DNA of 64,000 nt from Flavobacterium sp. (GTDB lineage: Bacteria; Bacteroidota; Bacteroidia; Flavobacteriales; Flavobacteriaceae), in assembly GCF_039595935.1 (NCBI RefSeq), contig NZ_JBCNKR010000005.1, positions 248,001 to 312,000 of the forward strand. Direction: 5' to 3'. Under the pieces are notes generated by a model, which did not search any database, had not been told where the DNA came from, and saw only the letters and a program-made list of their open reading frames with translations. This document shows, piece by piece, positions 1 to 8,274 of this stretch. A program made the translations under genes and the position numbers. Position 1 is the first letter of the stretch; every line of letters starts with the position of its first letter.

Positions 1-29
1 AAATGCCGAAAGTAAATTGAGATTAAACA

Positions 30-59
30 TTGAAAATTAGTAATTCATAACTACATTTG
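30..59 (+). promoter_or_regulatory. Sigma-A type promoter of the glycosyltransferase gene
   Basis: TTG at 30-32 and TACATTTG at 52-59, spaced 19 bp, match the Bacteroidota -33/-7 consensus (TTG and TAnnTTTG). The start codon at 99 follows after a leader of roughly 33 nt. Confidence 0.6.
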
Positions 60-98
60 TTCTCTCAAAAATTGAAATATTAACAGACATTAAAATAT

Positions 99-1205
99 AT
101 GCTTATAACTTTATTTTACTTCTTTATTGCTATTGTTTTTATCCAGCTTTTCTATTATTTAGGGATTTTTGGAAAATTTGCTTTTGCTAAACCTCAAGAC
201 GTTACACCAAAAAATATTCCGGTTTCAGTAATTGTCTGCGCAAAAAATGAAGAAGAAAATGTAAAGAAATTTATTCCGTTATTGGCAGAACAAAATTACC
301 CTGATTTTGAGATTGTTTTAATTGATGATGCTTCCAGCGATGAAACACTTGAAGTTTTTGAAGAATTTGAAAGCAAATACCCTAACATCCGATTGGTTAA
401 AGTTGAAAACAATGAAGCTTTCTGGGGAAATAAAAAATACGCTTTAACTTTAGGTATTAAAGCCGCTAAAAAAGATTATTTACTGTTTACAGATGCTGAT
501 TGTTATCCAACTTCAAAAGAATGGATTACGACAATGGTTTCTCAATTTAGCACAGAAAAAACAATTGTGTTAGGTTATGGAGGTTATGAAAAAATAGAAA
601 GATCTTTATTGAATAAGATCATTCGTTTTGAAACTGTTTTAACAGCTGTACAATATTTCTCCTGGGCAAAAGCCGGACTTCCATACATGGGAGTTGGAAG
701 AAACTTAGCTTACAAAAAAGAAGAGTTTTTTAATGTAAATGGTTTTATCGATCATATTCAGGTACGTTCTGGTGATGACGATTTATTTATAAATCAGGCT
801 GCAAACAAATTAAACACAACGATATCTTACAGCCCGGAAAGTTTTACTTATTCAAAACCTAAAGAATCTTTTAAAGACTGGTTTACTCAAAAAAGAAGAC
901 ACGTTTCTACAGCTCAATATTATAAGTTTTTTGACAAATTTCAACTAGGAGTTTTCTTCTTATCACAATTATTTTTCTTTTTATCAGTTATTATTCTTCT
1001 GGCATTTCAATTTCAATGGATTACAGTTGTAGCTATTTTAGCAACACGTTATACAGTTGTTTGGACCGTAATTGGATTTTCTGCCGGAAAACTGAAAGAA
1101 AATGATATTAAAATTTGGTTTCCAATATTAGAAATTATGCTTATTATAGCACAAATTAATATCTTTATCACTAATATTTTTTCAAAACCTGTATATTGGA
1201 AATAA
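99..1205 (+). CDS. Membrane-anchored family 2 glycosyltransferase
   Basis: This is a GT-A fold glycosyltransferase anchored in the inner membrane, probably transferring a sugar to a lipid or polysaccharide acceptor. A hydrophobic N-terminal helix (about residues 2-24) precedes the catalytic domain. That domain shows IDDAS near 75-79 and the metal-binding TDAD at 131-134. An acidic SGDDD motif lies near 223, with basic KRRH near 263. Three hydrophobic segments close the protein (about 280-303, 307-330 and 345-362). It is translationally coupled to the next gene, whose TTG start lies inside this gene's last codons. The substrate cannot be told from sequence; the family is clear. Confidence 0.88.
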   Translation: MLITLFYFFIAIVFIQLFYYLGIFGKFAFAKPQDVTPKNIPVSVIVCAKNEEENVKKFIPLLAEQNYPDFEIVLIDDASSDETLEVFEEFESKYPNIRLVKVENNEAFWGNKKYALTLGIKAAKKDYLLFTDADCYPTSKEWITTMVSQFSTEKTIVLGYGGYEKIERSLLNKIIRFETVLTAVQYFSWAKAGLPYMGVGRNLAYKKEEFFNVNGFIDHIQVRSGDDDLFINQAANKLNTTISYSPESFTYSKPKESFKDWFTQKRRHVSTAQYYKFFDKFQLGVFFLSQLFFFLSVIILLAFQFQWITVVAILATRYTVVWTVIGFSAGKLKENDIKIWFPILEIMLIIAQINIFITNIFSKPVYWK

Positions 1206-1747
1206 ATTCTAAAATAGAAAAAGCTAAAAAAGGTGACCAGGTCGCCTTTACTTTTTTATTAGATTATTTCTGGAATGAAGTTTACAGCTTTATGCTTAAA
1301 CGCACAGAAAATGAAACTACTGCCGAAGATATTACTATTGAAACTTTCTCTAAGGCTTTTGATAAAATAGCTTCTTATAATCCGGAATTTCAATTTAATA
1401 CCTGGCTTATTGCGATTGCAAAAAATGTCTACATTGATTTATTACGAAAAAAGAAAACCAATCTTTTTATAGAAATCACAGACACAGAAGACCAGCAGGC
1501 ATATAATATTCCCGACACTACTCCATCTGCAGAAGATGCATTAATTAAAGAGCAAAACCTCTCTCGTTTGCTTGCATGCATCAAAGAATTAAAACCTCAC
1601 TACCAGGAAGTAATTCAGTTAAGATACTTTCAGGAAATGTCTTATCAGGAAATTGCTATTAAAATTAACGAGCCTTTAAGCAGCGTTAAAGTAAAATTAC
1701 TACGAGCTAAAAAATTATTAGCAGAAATCATCAACCGTAATAGATAA
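1196..1747 (+). CDS. ECF-type RNA polymerase sigma factor
   Basis: This is a 183-residue sigma-70 family factor of the two-domain (ECF) type. Region 2 is at about residues 15-80 and the C-terminal region 4 helix-turn-helix at about 125-178, containing SYQEIAIKINEPLSSVKVKL. It starts with TTG at 1196, overlapping the glycosyltransferase by 10 bp. No ATG fits better, because the sequence from this TTG is needed for the first helix. No anti-sigma gene follows; a TonB-type gene lies 155 bp downstream. The regulon is unknown. The overlap suggests co-expression with the glycosyltransferase. Confidence 0.88.
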   Translation: MEINSKIEKAKKGDQVAFTFLLDYFWNEVYSFMLKRTENETTAEDITIETFSKAFDKIASYNPEFQFNTWLIAIAKNVYIDLLRKKKTNLFIEITDTEDQQAYNIPDTTPSAEDALIKEQNLSRLLACIKELKPHYQEVIQLRYFQEMSYQEIAIKINEPLSSVKVKLLRAKKLLAEIINRNR

Positions 1748-1902
1748 TTTATTATCTTTAGAAAAAGAATGAAATATAATCATATTTTTTCTTAAAAAAT
1801 TATTTATTCACACACTAAAACAACAACTCTCACGTTGTTTGCTTAAACCCAATTCCCTATCGCGTATGATTTAAAGTTACTTAACCTTAAAATCCAAAAA
1901 TC

Positions 1903-2727
1903 ATGTCTAAATTAAGCATCTATGAAAACAAGTGGATAGACCTTGTTTTCGAAAACAAAAACAAAGAGTACGGAGCGTATCAATTACGTCAGGAAAATTC
2001 AAAAACAACAGTAACAGCCCTGTTTATGGCTTTATTGTTAATAACTGCCTTAGGAAGTGTATCGATGCTGATTAACAAATTTAGATCGCATGAAATTGTT
2101 GAGCCAGCGCCAATTCCGTTAGATGATGTAATTCATCCAATAGATCTTGATCCTCTTGTAAGGCCAAAGACTAAAGATCCTGTTGTACCTCCTGTAAAAC
2201 CGACAGCACCAGCAGCACCTGTAACATCAACTCAATTGACACATCCGGTTATTGCACCACCAGAACAGGCAGTTGATAACATTGCTGCTAATGTAGACAA
2301 TACCCCTCATGTTGATAATACAGGAACACCTGGAACGGGAACAAATACAATACCTGGAACCGGAGGAGAACCTGCAGTTGTTGATGTAGTTGATCCTAAC
2401 ATTGTTGTTGGCACAACTGATTTAGATAAATTACCAGAATTCCCTGGAGGAATTAAAAAGTTCTATACTTATGTTGGTAATAATTTTACTAAACCAGAAT
2501 TGGACGCAGAAAGAACATTACGCGTTTATGTTTCGTTTGTAATCGAAAAAGACGGAACTATGACTGATATTGTTGTTAAAAACGATCCGGGATTTGGAAT
2601 GGGAAAAGAAGCTGTTAGAGTTTTAAAATCATTAAAAACAAAATGGGCTCCTGGAATATTAAACGGAAAAGCTGTTAGAACTTCTTACAATCTTCCTATA
2701 ACAATAAAAACAGGAGAATCTGAATAA
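1903..2727 (+). CDS. Energy transducer TonB-family protein
   Basis: This 274-residue protein has the TonB layout: a cytoplasmic N-terminus, one membrane helix near 36-56, a proline-rich periplasmic linker near 68-125, and a C-terminal TonB domain (about 185-272). TonB couples the proton-motive force, through ExbB/ExbD, to outer-membrane receptors. The N-terminal YENKWIDLVFENKNKEYGAY stretch is typical of Bacteroidota TonB homologues. ExbB and ExbD are not adjacent, so this may be one of several TonB paralogues serving receptors such as those at 30.6, 35.3 and 41 kb. Confidence 0.9.
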   Translation: MSKLSIYENKWIDLVFENKNKEYGAYQLRQENSKTTVTALFMALLLITALGSVSMLINKFRSHEIVEPAPIPLDDVIHPIDLDPLVRPKTKDPVVPPVKPTAPAAPVTSTQLTHPVIAPPEQAVDNIAANVDNTPHVDNTGTPGTGTNTIPGTGGEPAVVDVVDPNIVVGTTDLDKLPEFPGGIKKFYTYVGNNFTKPELDAERTLRVYVSFVIEKDGTMTDIVVKNDPGFGMGKEAVRVLKSLKTKWAPGILNGKAVRTSYNLPITIKTGESE

Positions 2728-2757
2728 AAATAAAAAACAATAACTTGTAGAGAAAAG

Positions 2758-2782
2758 CAGAACCTAAGGTTCTGTTTTTTTT
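2758..2782 (+). terminator. Rho-independent terminator after the TonB gene
   Basis: A 7-bp stem CAGAACC/GGTTCTG with a three-base loop is followed by eight T residues, 30 bp after the TonB gene stop. Confidence 0.75.
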
Positions 2783-2841
2783 ATGGTTTTATCTAAAAGT
2801 TTATCTTTAACACAAAATCAATCTTTTAAACAGTAATCAAA

Positions 2842-3573
2842 ATGCCTTTTACTTTTGCCCACCCTGCAATAGTTTTACCTTTTAAATACTTTTCTAAAAA
2901 ATGGTTTTCATTAACCGGGCTTATTATTGGCAGCATGATTCCCGATTTTGAATATTTTATAAGAATGAGGGTTCAAAGTAATTACAGCCATACATTGACA
3001 GGTGTTTTTTGGTTTGATTTACCTTTTGCATTAATTCTTTGTTTTATTTTTCACAATATTGTAAAACAGCAATTATTCCATAATTTGCCCCTGAATATTC
3101 AATCTAGAGTTTTATTATTTACTCATTTCAAATGGAATAATTATTTCAGACAAAACTGGATTACAGTAATAATTTCTATTTTAATTGGAACTGCATCCCA
3201 TTTATTTTGGGACAGTTTTACTCACAACCACGGATACTTTGTAGATCATATTTCTGCATTAAAGGATTCAGTTATAATTTGTAATAAAAAAATTCCACTC
3301 TTAAAGTTAGCACAACATTTTAGTACAATTATTGGCGGGTTAATTATTCTGTTTTCAATTTCAAAACTTCCAAAAAACAATATTCACAAAAATTCAATAA
3401 GTAAAAGTTATTGGTTTTATATTTTATCATTTTCAACGATAATCTTTATTATTCGTTTTACAATTGGGCTTTCAATCAATGAATATGGACACATAATTGT
3501 TTCTGCAATATCTTCATTTTTATTGGCTTTAATATTGACTACTCTTATTTTTAATTCGAAAAGCACTTGTTAA
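2842..3573 (+). CDS. DUF4184 family integral membrane protein
   Basis: This is a 243-residue membrane protein that fits the DUF4184 family. It opens with the family-typical MPFTFAHPAIVLPF, then GSMIPDFEYF, and has a conserved histidine/aspartate-rich GTASHLFWDSFTHNHG motif near 113-129. About six hydrophobic segments are visible. Members resemble membrane-bound metal-dependent hydrolases of the YdjM type in their His/Asp distribution, but no reaction is established. It stands alone between two terminated units. Family assignment is from memory of the motif pattern. Confidence 0.75.
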   Translation: MPFTFAHPAIVLPFKYFSKKWFSLTGLIIGSMIPDFEYFIRMRVQSNYSHTLTGVFWFDLPFALILCFIFHNIVKQQLFHNLPLNIQSRVLLFTHFKWNNYFRQNWITVIISILIGTASHLFWDSFTHNHGYFVDHISALKDSVIICNKKIPLLKLAQHFSTIIGGLIILFSISKLPKNNIHKNSISKSYWFYILSFSTIIFIIRFTIGLSINEYGHIIVSAISSFLLALILTTLIFNSKSTC

Positions 3574-3642
3574 AATCTATCAAAATCAATTACTTTTACA
3601 ATGAATTAAATAAAAATTTAATCATTAAAAAAACTAAATAAA

Positions 3643-4023
3643 ATGGGAATATTTTCAGCTCTTATGGGCAACGCAGGAACTGTAAGCCAGGAAGATTTAA
3701 TTAAAAAATACGGTCAGCTTTTGACTGACAATGAAGAAATAGAAATGGGTTTTAAATTAATCCGTGACACTTTTATCTTCACTAACAAAAGATTGATTTT
3801 AGTTGATGTTCAGGGATTAACAGGAAGCAAAACAGAGTACAAATCTATCTCTTATAAAAGTATTACTCGCTTTAGTGTAGAAACTGCGGGGACTTTTGAT
3901 CTTGATGCCGAATTGAAAATCTGGGTTTCAAGCGAAATAAATCCGAGTATTGTTAAGCAATTTAATAAATCTGTAAATGTTTATGATGTACAGAAAGTTT
4001 TAGCTCACCATGTTTTAGGTTAG
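3643..4023 (+). CDS. Bacterial PH-domain protein
   Basis: This is a 126-residue soluble protein without signal peptide or membrane helix. The core (about residues 20-125) resembles the bacterial pleckstrin-homology fold (bPH, PF08000-like): alternating strands containing FIFTNKRLILVDVQGLTGSK, then KSISYKSITRFSVETAGTFD, and a C-terminal helix. It is probably cytosolic; binding partners are unknown for these proteins. It has its own terminator, shared convergently with the M48 gene. Confidence 0.75.
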   Translation: MGIFSALMGNAGTVSQEDLIKKYGQLLTDNEEIEMGFKLIRDTFIFTNKRLILVDVQGLTGSKTEYKSISYKSITRFSVETAGTFDLDAELKIWVSSEINPSIVKQFNKSVNVYDVQKVLAHHVLG

Positions 4024-4032
4024 TTAACCAAA

Positions 4033-4068
4033 TAAAAAAAGGCAAATTTAAAATTTGCCTTTTTTTAT
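4033..4068. terminator. Bidirectional terminator
   Basis: The stem GGCAAATTT/AAATTTGCC is flanked by A7 on the left and T7 on the right. It can end both the PH-domain gene (+) and the M48 gene (-), which converge here. Confidence 0.8.
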
Positions 4069-4086
4069 TTTAGATTACATCAAAAA

Positions 4087-4953
4087 CTATTTTTTCTTCG
4101 TTGTTTTCTTTGTAGTAGTTTTTTTCGTAGTTGTCTTTTTAGGAACCGTATTGTCTATTTTTTGCTGAACATACGGTTTATATACACCATCTTTTTCTGC
4201 TCTCGCTTTAGCATCATCAGCTCTTTTCTTAGAATCCGGGTGCGAACTCATCATTTGATCAATAAATGAAGCTTCAGATCCTTCGCTCATTTTTGCCAAA
4301 ATTCTAAACGCTGATTCTTCTGCATTTACATTGTAACCGTTTTTCTTTAAGAAGTTATATGAATACAAATCTGCTTCTGTTTCTTGTTTACGACTGTGTT
4401 TACTATCAATTAAAGCACTTCCTATTTTTCCTAACTGACTGTCCGTAACTGCAGAAATCTTAGCCGACTGAGAAGATGCTCCATCAATTAAAGCTTCTTT
4501 TTGATACGCAGCACGCATCGCATCTCTTGAATCATTGTTTGCAACGTGACCAATTTCGTGACCAATTACAGCAAGCAATTCATTATCATCCATAATATCC
4601 ATTAAACCTGAATATACACGAACACTTCCATCAGCAGTTGCAAAAGCATTTACTTCTTTCAATTTATATACTTTATAATTTAAAGTAAAACCATCTCCAG
4701 CAGTGTGTTTTCCAAAAACTCTATTCAGTCTTAAAGTATAACCATCATTAGGTCCTGCTACTTCGTTTGTAGAATCTAATTTTCTAACGGCTTCTTTAGA
4801 CAATGCTGCTGCATCTGCATTTGTTAGAGTAAAAGCTGTTACACCTTTTTGAACTGCTCCTATCGCTTTTTCTCCCAAATTAATTTGCGCATTCATTTTT
4901 GTAAAACCAAATGCTGCAAATAGAATCCCTGCTATTATAAATCTCTTTTTCAT
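4087..4953 (-). CDS. Periplasmic M48 family metalloprotease, copy 1
   Basis: This is a 288-residue secreted zinc protease. A signal peptide (about 1-22, ending NAQ) precedes an M48 domain with HEIGH at 132-136. The third zinc-ligand region, KQETEAD, lies near 189-195, followed by the SSHPDSKKRADDAKARA motif found in periplasmic BepA/LoiP-like members. It ends in a low-complexity Lys/Thr tail of about 16 residues. A -7 element (TACATTTG, complement of 4978-4985) precedes the start. It is a tandem paralogue of the next gene upstream, sharing most of its length. A role in outer-membrane protein quality control is inferred from the family. Confidence 0.88.
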   Translation of the reverse strand: MKKRFIIAGILFAAFGFTKMNAQINLGEKAIGAVQKGVTAFTLTNADAAALSKEAVRKLDSTNEVAGPNDGYTLRLNRVFGKHTAGDGFTLNYKVYKLKEVNAFATADGSVRVYSGLMDIMDDNELLAVIGHEIGHVANNDSRDAMRAAYQKEALIDGASSQSAKISAVTDSQLGKIGSALIDSKHSRKQETEADLYSYNFLKKNGYNVNAEESAFRILAKMSEGSEASFIDQMMSSHPDSKKRADDAKARAEKDGVYKPYVQQKIDNTVPKKTTTKKTTTKKTTKKK

Positions 4954-5097
4954 CTTTTAAAAATTACAATTTAACAACAAATGTAAATAACAAAATGCTA
5001 TTTCATTTAACACTAAGTTTATTTTTTTAACAAATAAAGATATGAATTTTAGATGAGCTTAGCGTGATATTTTTAAGTATTGATTATCATAAAAATA

Positions 5098-5132
5098 AAA
5101 AAACCGGTAACTTTTAAAAATTACCGGTTTCA
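5098..5132 (-). terminator. Terminator of the upstream M48 gene
   Basis: The hairpin ACCGGTAA...TTACCGGT has A residues on its left side (U run on the minus transcript). It follows the stop of the 5140-6009 gene, so the two paralogues are separate transcription units. Confidence 0.7.
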
Positions 5133-5139
5133 ATTTTAT

Positions 5140-6009
5140 TTAAAGATTACTTCTTTTTAGTCGTTTTCTTTTAACTGGTGCTTTAGCAGCTGTTTTTGCT
5201 AGTGCTGTGTTAACAATTTTCTGTTGTACATACTCTTTGTACAAACCATCTTTTGTTGCTCTCTTTTTAGCATCATCAGCTCTTTTTCCTGAATCAGGAT
5301 GCGAACTCATCATTTTGGTAATAAAAGACGACTCTGCTCCTTCGCTTAAATTTTGTAAAATTCTGAAAGCAGATTCTACAGCATTAACATCGTAACCATT
5401 TTTTTTCATGAAATCATATGAAAACGAATCAGCTTCAGATTCTTGTTTACGGCTGTGCTTACTATCAATCATTGCACTTCCTATTTTACCTAATTGAGAT
5501 CCTGTAAGAGTTTCAATTTTTCCTGATTGTGATGAAGCTGCATCAAGCAAAGCTTCTTTTTTATAAGCTGCTTTAATAGCATCTCTGGTATCGTGATTCA
5601 CTACGTGTCCAATTTCATGTCCAATCACGGCTAATAACTGATTATCATCCATAATATCCATTAAACCTGCAAATACACGAACACTTCCGTCTGCGCAGGC
5701 AAAAGCATTAATATCTTTTACTAAATACACTTTGTAATTTAAGGCAACTCCATCTGTAGAAGCGTGTTTACCAAATAAACGATTTAATCGAATAGAATAA
5801 CCATCTGTTGGACCTGCAACAGGATTATTGGCATCCATTTCAGCAATAGATTCTTTAGCCAGAGCCGCTGCATCTGCATCACTAAAAGTAAATCCTGAAA
5901 CACCTTTTCCTAAAGCTCCCATTACTTTATCTGAAAGTATTTGTGCATTCATTTTTGCAAAACCAAAAACTGCAAATAGTATCCCTAATACAATAAATTT
6001 CTTCTTCAT
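5140..6009 (-). CDS. Periplasmic M48 family metalloprotease, copy 2
   Basis: This is a 289-residue paralogue of the neighbouring protease. It has the same signal-peptide type (ending NAQ), HEIGH at 131-135, a KQESEAD third-ligand region, and the SSHPDSGKRADDAKKRA signature. Its tail is shorter and Arg/Lys-rich rather than a Thr-Lys repeat. A -7 element (TATTTTTG, complement of 6033-6040) lies just upstream and a terminator downstream. The arrangement points to a tandem gene duplication followed by divergence, mainly in the C-terminal tail. Substrates are unknown. Confidence 0.87.
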   Translation of the reverse strand: MKKKFIVLGILFAVFGFAKMNAQILSDKVMGALGKGVSGFTFSDADAAALAKESIAEMDANNPVAGPTDGYSIRLNRLFGKHASTDGVALNYKVYLVKDINAFACADGSVRVFAGLMDIMDDNQLLAVIGHEIGHVVNHDTRDAIKAAYKKEALLDAASSQSGKIETLTGSQLGKIGSAMIDSKHSRKQESEADSFSYDFMKKNGYDVNAVESAFRILQNLSEGAESSFITKMMSSHPDSGKRADDAKKRATKDGLYKEYVQQKIVNTALAKTAAKAPVKRKRLKRSNL

Positions 6010-6279
6010 ATTTTTTTGATATTAATTAACAACAAAAATACTACGCGATTAATTTTACACAGCCCGAAGAAGTCAAATTCACAACAGATTAAGACAATAC
6101 TTGAAATTTTAAAAAAGTCAGCAAAAACCTCAAATATTAAACAAAACAAGAATAGATAAAACATAAAACGTCTTTAAATACAATCAATTAAGATTTATTC
6201 TTCACAATTCTAAATAATATTGCAAGATTTGAAACGCAAAGGAAAAGCAAATTAGCATCTCAAAATAAACTACATTCCG

Positions 6280-6287
6280 TATCTTTG
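6280..6287 (+). promoter_or_regulatory. -7 element of lipA
   Basis: TATCTTTG matches TAnnTTTG 18 bp before the lipA ATG. No good -33 TTG is seen at the right spacing. The predicted leader is only about 12 nt. Confidence 0.45.
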
Positions 6288-6305
6288 TAATCAGATTTAT
6301 GATAT

Positions 6306-7172
6306 ATGGAAACAGTCATTGAAAACATACCACCTGCTAAACCTAAATGGTTGAAGGTTAAATTACCTATTGGACAAAAATACACTGAACTTCGTGGTTT
6401 AGTTGATAAATACAGTTTAAATACAATCTGCACCTCTGGAAGCTGCCCAAATATGGGAGAATGCTGGGGAGAAGGAACAGCAACATTTATGATTTTAGGA
6501 AATGTTTGTACCCGTTCCTGCGGTTTTTGCGGCGTAAAAACCGGAAGACCTGAAACAGTAGATTGGGATGAACCTGAAAAAGTAGCCCGTTCTATAAAAA
6601 TCATGAACATCAAACATGCTGTAATTACTAGTGTTGACAGAGATGATTTAAAAGACGGAGGTTCTATTATATGGATTGAAACTGTAAAGGCAATCCGAAG
6701 AATGAATCCTGAAACTACTTTAGAAACTTTGATTCCGGATTTTCAGGGAATTGAAAGAAATATTGACAGAATAGTGGAAGCAAACCCTGAAGTTGTATCG
6801 CATAATATGGAAACTGTACGTCGTTTAACACGTGAAGTTCGTATTCAGGCAAAATACGACCGCAGTTTGGAGGTTTTACGTTATTTGAAAGAAAAAGGAA
6901 TAAACAGAACCAAATCCGGTATTATGCTTGGTTTAGGAGAAACCGAAGAAGAAGTTTACCAAACAATGAGAGATTTGCGTAATGCAAATGTTGACGTTGT
7001 TACACTTGGTCAGTATCTTCAGCCTACTAAAAAGCATTTACCTGTAAAAGAATTCATTACACCCGAATTATTTGCCAAATATGAAAAATTCGGACTTGAA
7101 TTAGGTTTCCGTCATGTTGAAAGCGGACCTCTTGTTCGTTCTTCATACAAAGCACAAAAACATATTTTATAG
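6306..7172 (+). CDS. lipA: Lipoyl synthase
   Basis: This radical-SAM enzyme inserts two sulfurs into the octanoyl group of lipoyl domains (pyruvate and 2-oxoglutarate dehydrogenases, glycine cleavage). The auxiliary cluster cysteines are C42, C47 and C53 ([12 protein letters not shown]); the radical-SAM cluster cysteines are C68, C72 and C75 (CTRSCGFC). The C-terminal serine motif [10 protein letters not shown] is present. Length 288 is normal. It is cytosolic. Its partner lipB is not in the window. A short inverted repeat separates it from gap. Confidence 0.97.
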   Translation: METVIENIPPAKPKWLKVKLPIGQKYTELRGLVDKYSLNTICTSGSCPNMGECWGEGTATFMILGNVCTRSCGFCGVKTGRPETVDWDEPEKVARSIKIMNIKHAVITSVDRDDLKDGGSIIWIETVKAIRRMNPETTLETLIPDFQGIERNIDRIVEANPEVVSHNMETVRRLTREVRIQAKYDRSLEVLRYLKEKGINRTKSGIMLGLGETEEEVYQTMRDLRNANVDVVTLGQYLQPTKKHLPVKEFITPELFAKYEKFGLELGFRHVESGPLVRSSYKAQKHIL

Positions 7173-7178
7173 AATAAA

Positions 7179-7242
7179 GTTTAATCGTTTAATCGTTTAA
7201 TTGTAAAACCGATTAAACGATTAAACAGTTAAACGAATAAAC
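7179..7242. repeat. 8-nt ladder forming a perfect inverted repeat
   Basis: GTTTAATC-type units recur every 8 nt from 7179, and GATTAAAC-type units every 8 nt from 7211 to 7242. The outer arms 7179-7195 and 7210-7226 are perfect 17-bp complements. It could act as a terminator or processing hairpin for lipA, but no T run follows. Confidence 0.75.
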
Positions 7243-7248
7243 AAGAAA

Positions 7249-8247
7249 TTGAAAACAAGAATTGCCATTAATGGTTTTGGAAGAATTGGCCGAAACTTAT
7301 TTCGTCTTCTTCTCAACCATCCTGAAATAGAAGTTGTTGCAATTAATGATATTGCTGATAATAAAACCATGTCGCATTTAATAAAATACGACAGTATTCA
7401 CGGAGTTCTGCCTTTTTCTGTAAGTTTTGACGAAAAAGGAATTATTGTAAACGAAAAGCATTATTTGTTTTTTCACGAAAAAAGTATTTCAAATCTAGAC
7501 TGGAAAAGTCAGTCAATAGATTTTGTAATAGAATCAACGGGAAAATATAAAACACACGAAGAATTAAATGCACATATCGAAGCTGGAGCAAAAAAGGTAA
7601 TACTTTCGGCTCCATCAGAAGTTGACACAATTAAAACAGTAGTTCTTGGAGTTAACGAAAATATTTTAGACGGAACAGAAAATATTGTTTCAAATGCAAG
7701 CTGTACGACTAACAATGCAGCTCCGATGATAAAAATCATCGAAGAATTATGCGGAATCGAACAAGCTTATATCACAACAATACATTCTTTTACAACAGAC
7801 CAAAGTCTTCATGACCAGCCGCATAAGGATTTACGCAGGGCGAGAGGCGCAAGTCAGTCAATTGTTCCAACAACTACAGGTGCAGCTAAGGCATTAACGA
7901 AAATTTTTCCTAAATTGCATGAAAAAATCGGAGGCTGCGGCATTCGTGTCCCGGTTCCTGATGGTTCATTGACAGACATCACGTTCAATGTTAAGCGTGC
8001 TGTTACTATTGAAGAAATTAACATTGCATTTCAAAAAGCCTCAAAAACAAATTTAAAAGGAATACTAGATTATACAGAAGATCCTATCGTTTCTGTTGAT
8101 ATAATTGGCAATACAAATTCGTGTTTGTTTGACGCACAACTAACTTCTGTTATAGACAAAATGGTAAAAGTTGTGGGGTGGTACGATAATGAAATTGGCT
8201 ATTCATCAAGATTAATAGATTTGATTTTACTGCTCAGAAAAACATAA
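7249..8247 (+). CDS. gap: Glyceraldehyde-3-phosphate dehydrogenase, type I
   Basis: This is a 332-residue GAPDH that oxidises glyceraldehyde-3-phosphate with phosphate and NAD to 1,3-bisphosphoglycerate. An N-terminal Rossmann motif INGFGRIGRN is followed by an aspartate after the second strand (NDI), favouring NAD. Catalytic C152 sits in SNASCTTNN and H179 in TTIHSFTTDQ. The C-terminus has the WYDNEIGYS signature. The start is TTG at 7249, the only plausible start before the nucleotide-binding strand. Flavobacteria commonly carry two gap genes; which one this is cannot be told here. Confidence 0.95.
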   Translation: MKTRIAINGFGRIGRNLFRLLLNHPEIEVVAINDIADNKTMSHLIKYDSIHGVLPFSVSFDEKGIIVNEKHYLFFHEKSISNLDWKSQSIDFVIESTGKYKTHEELNAHIEAGAKKVILSAPSEVDTIKTVVLGVNENILDGTENIVSNASCTTNNAAPMIKIIEELCGIEQAYITTIHSFTTDQSLHDQPHKDLRRARGASQSIVPTTTGAAKALTKIFPKLHEKIGGCGIRVPVPDGSLTDITFNVKRAVTIEEINIAFQKASKTNLKGILDYTEDPIVSVDIIGNTNSCLFDAQLTSVIDKMVKVVGWYDNEIGYSSRLIDLILLLRKT

Positions 8248-8274
8248 GGATTCATTGTTAATGCGCTGTCATAC

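Noticed and set aside
6260..6613. 117-residue minus-strand ORF over the start of lipA
   Set aside because: It overlaps the certain lipA frame and covers its promoter; it is a frame shadow without own signals.
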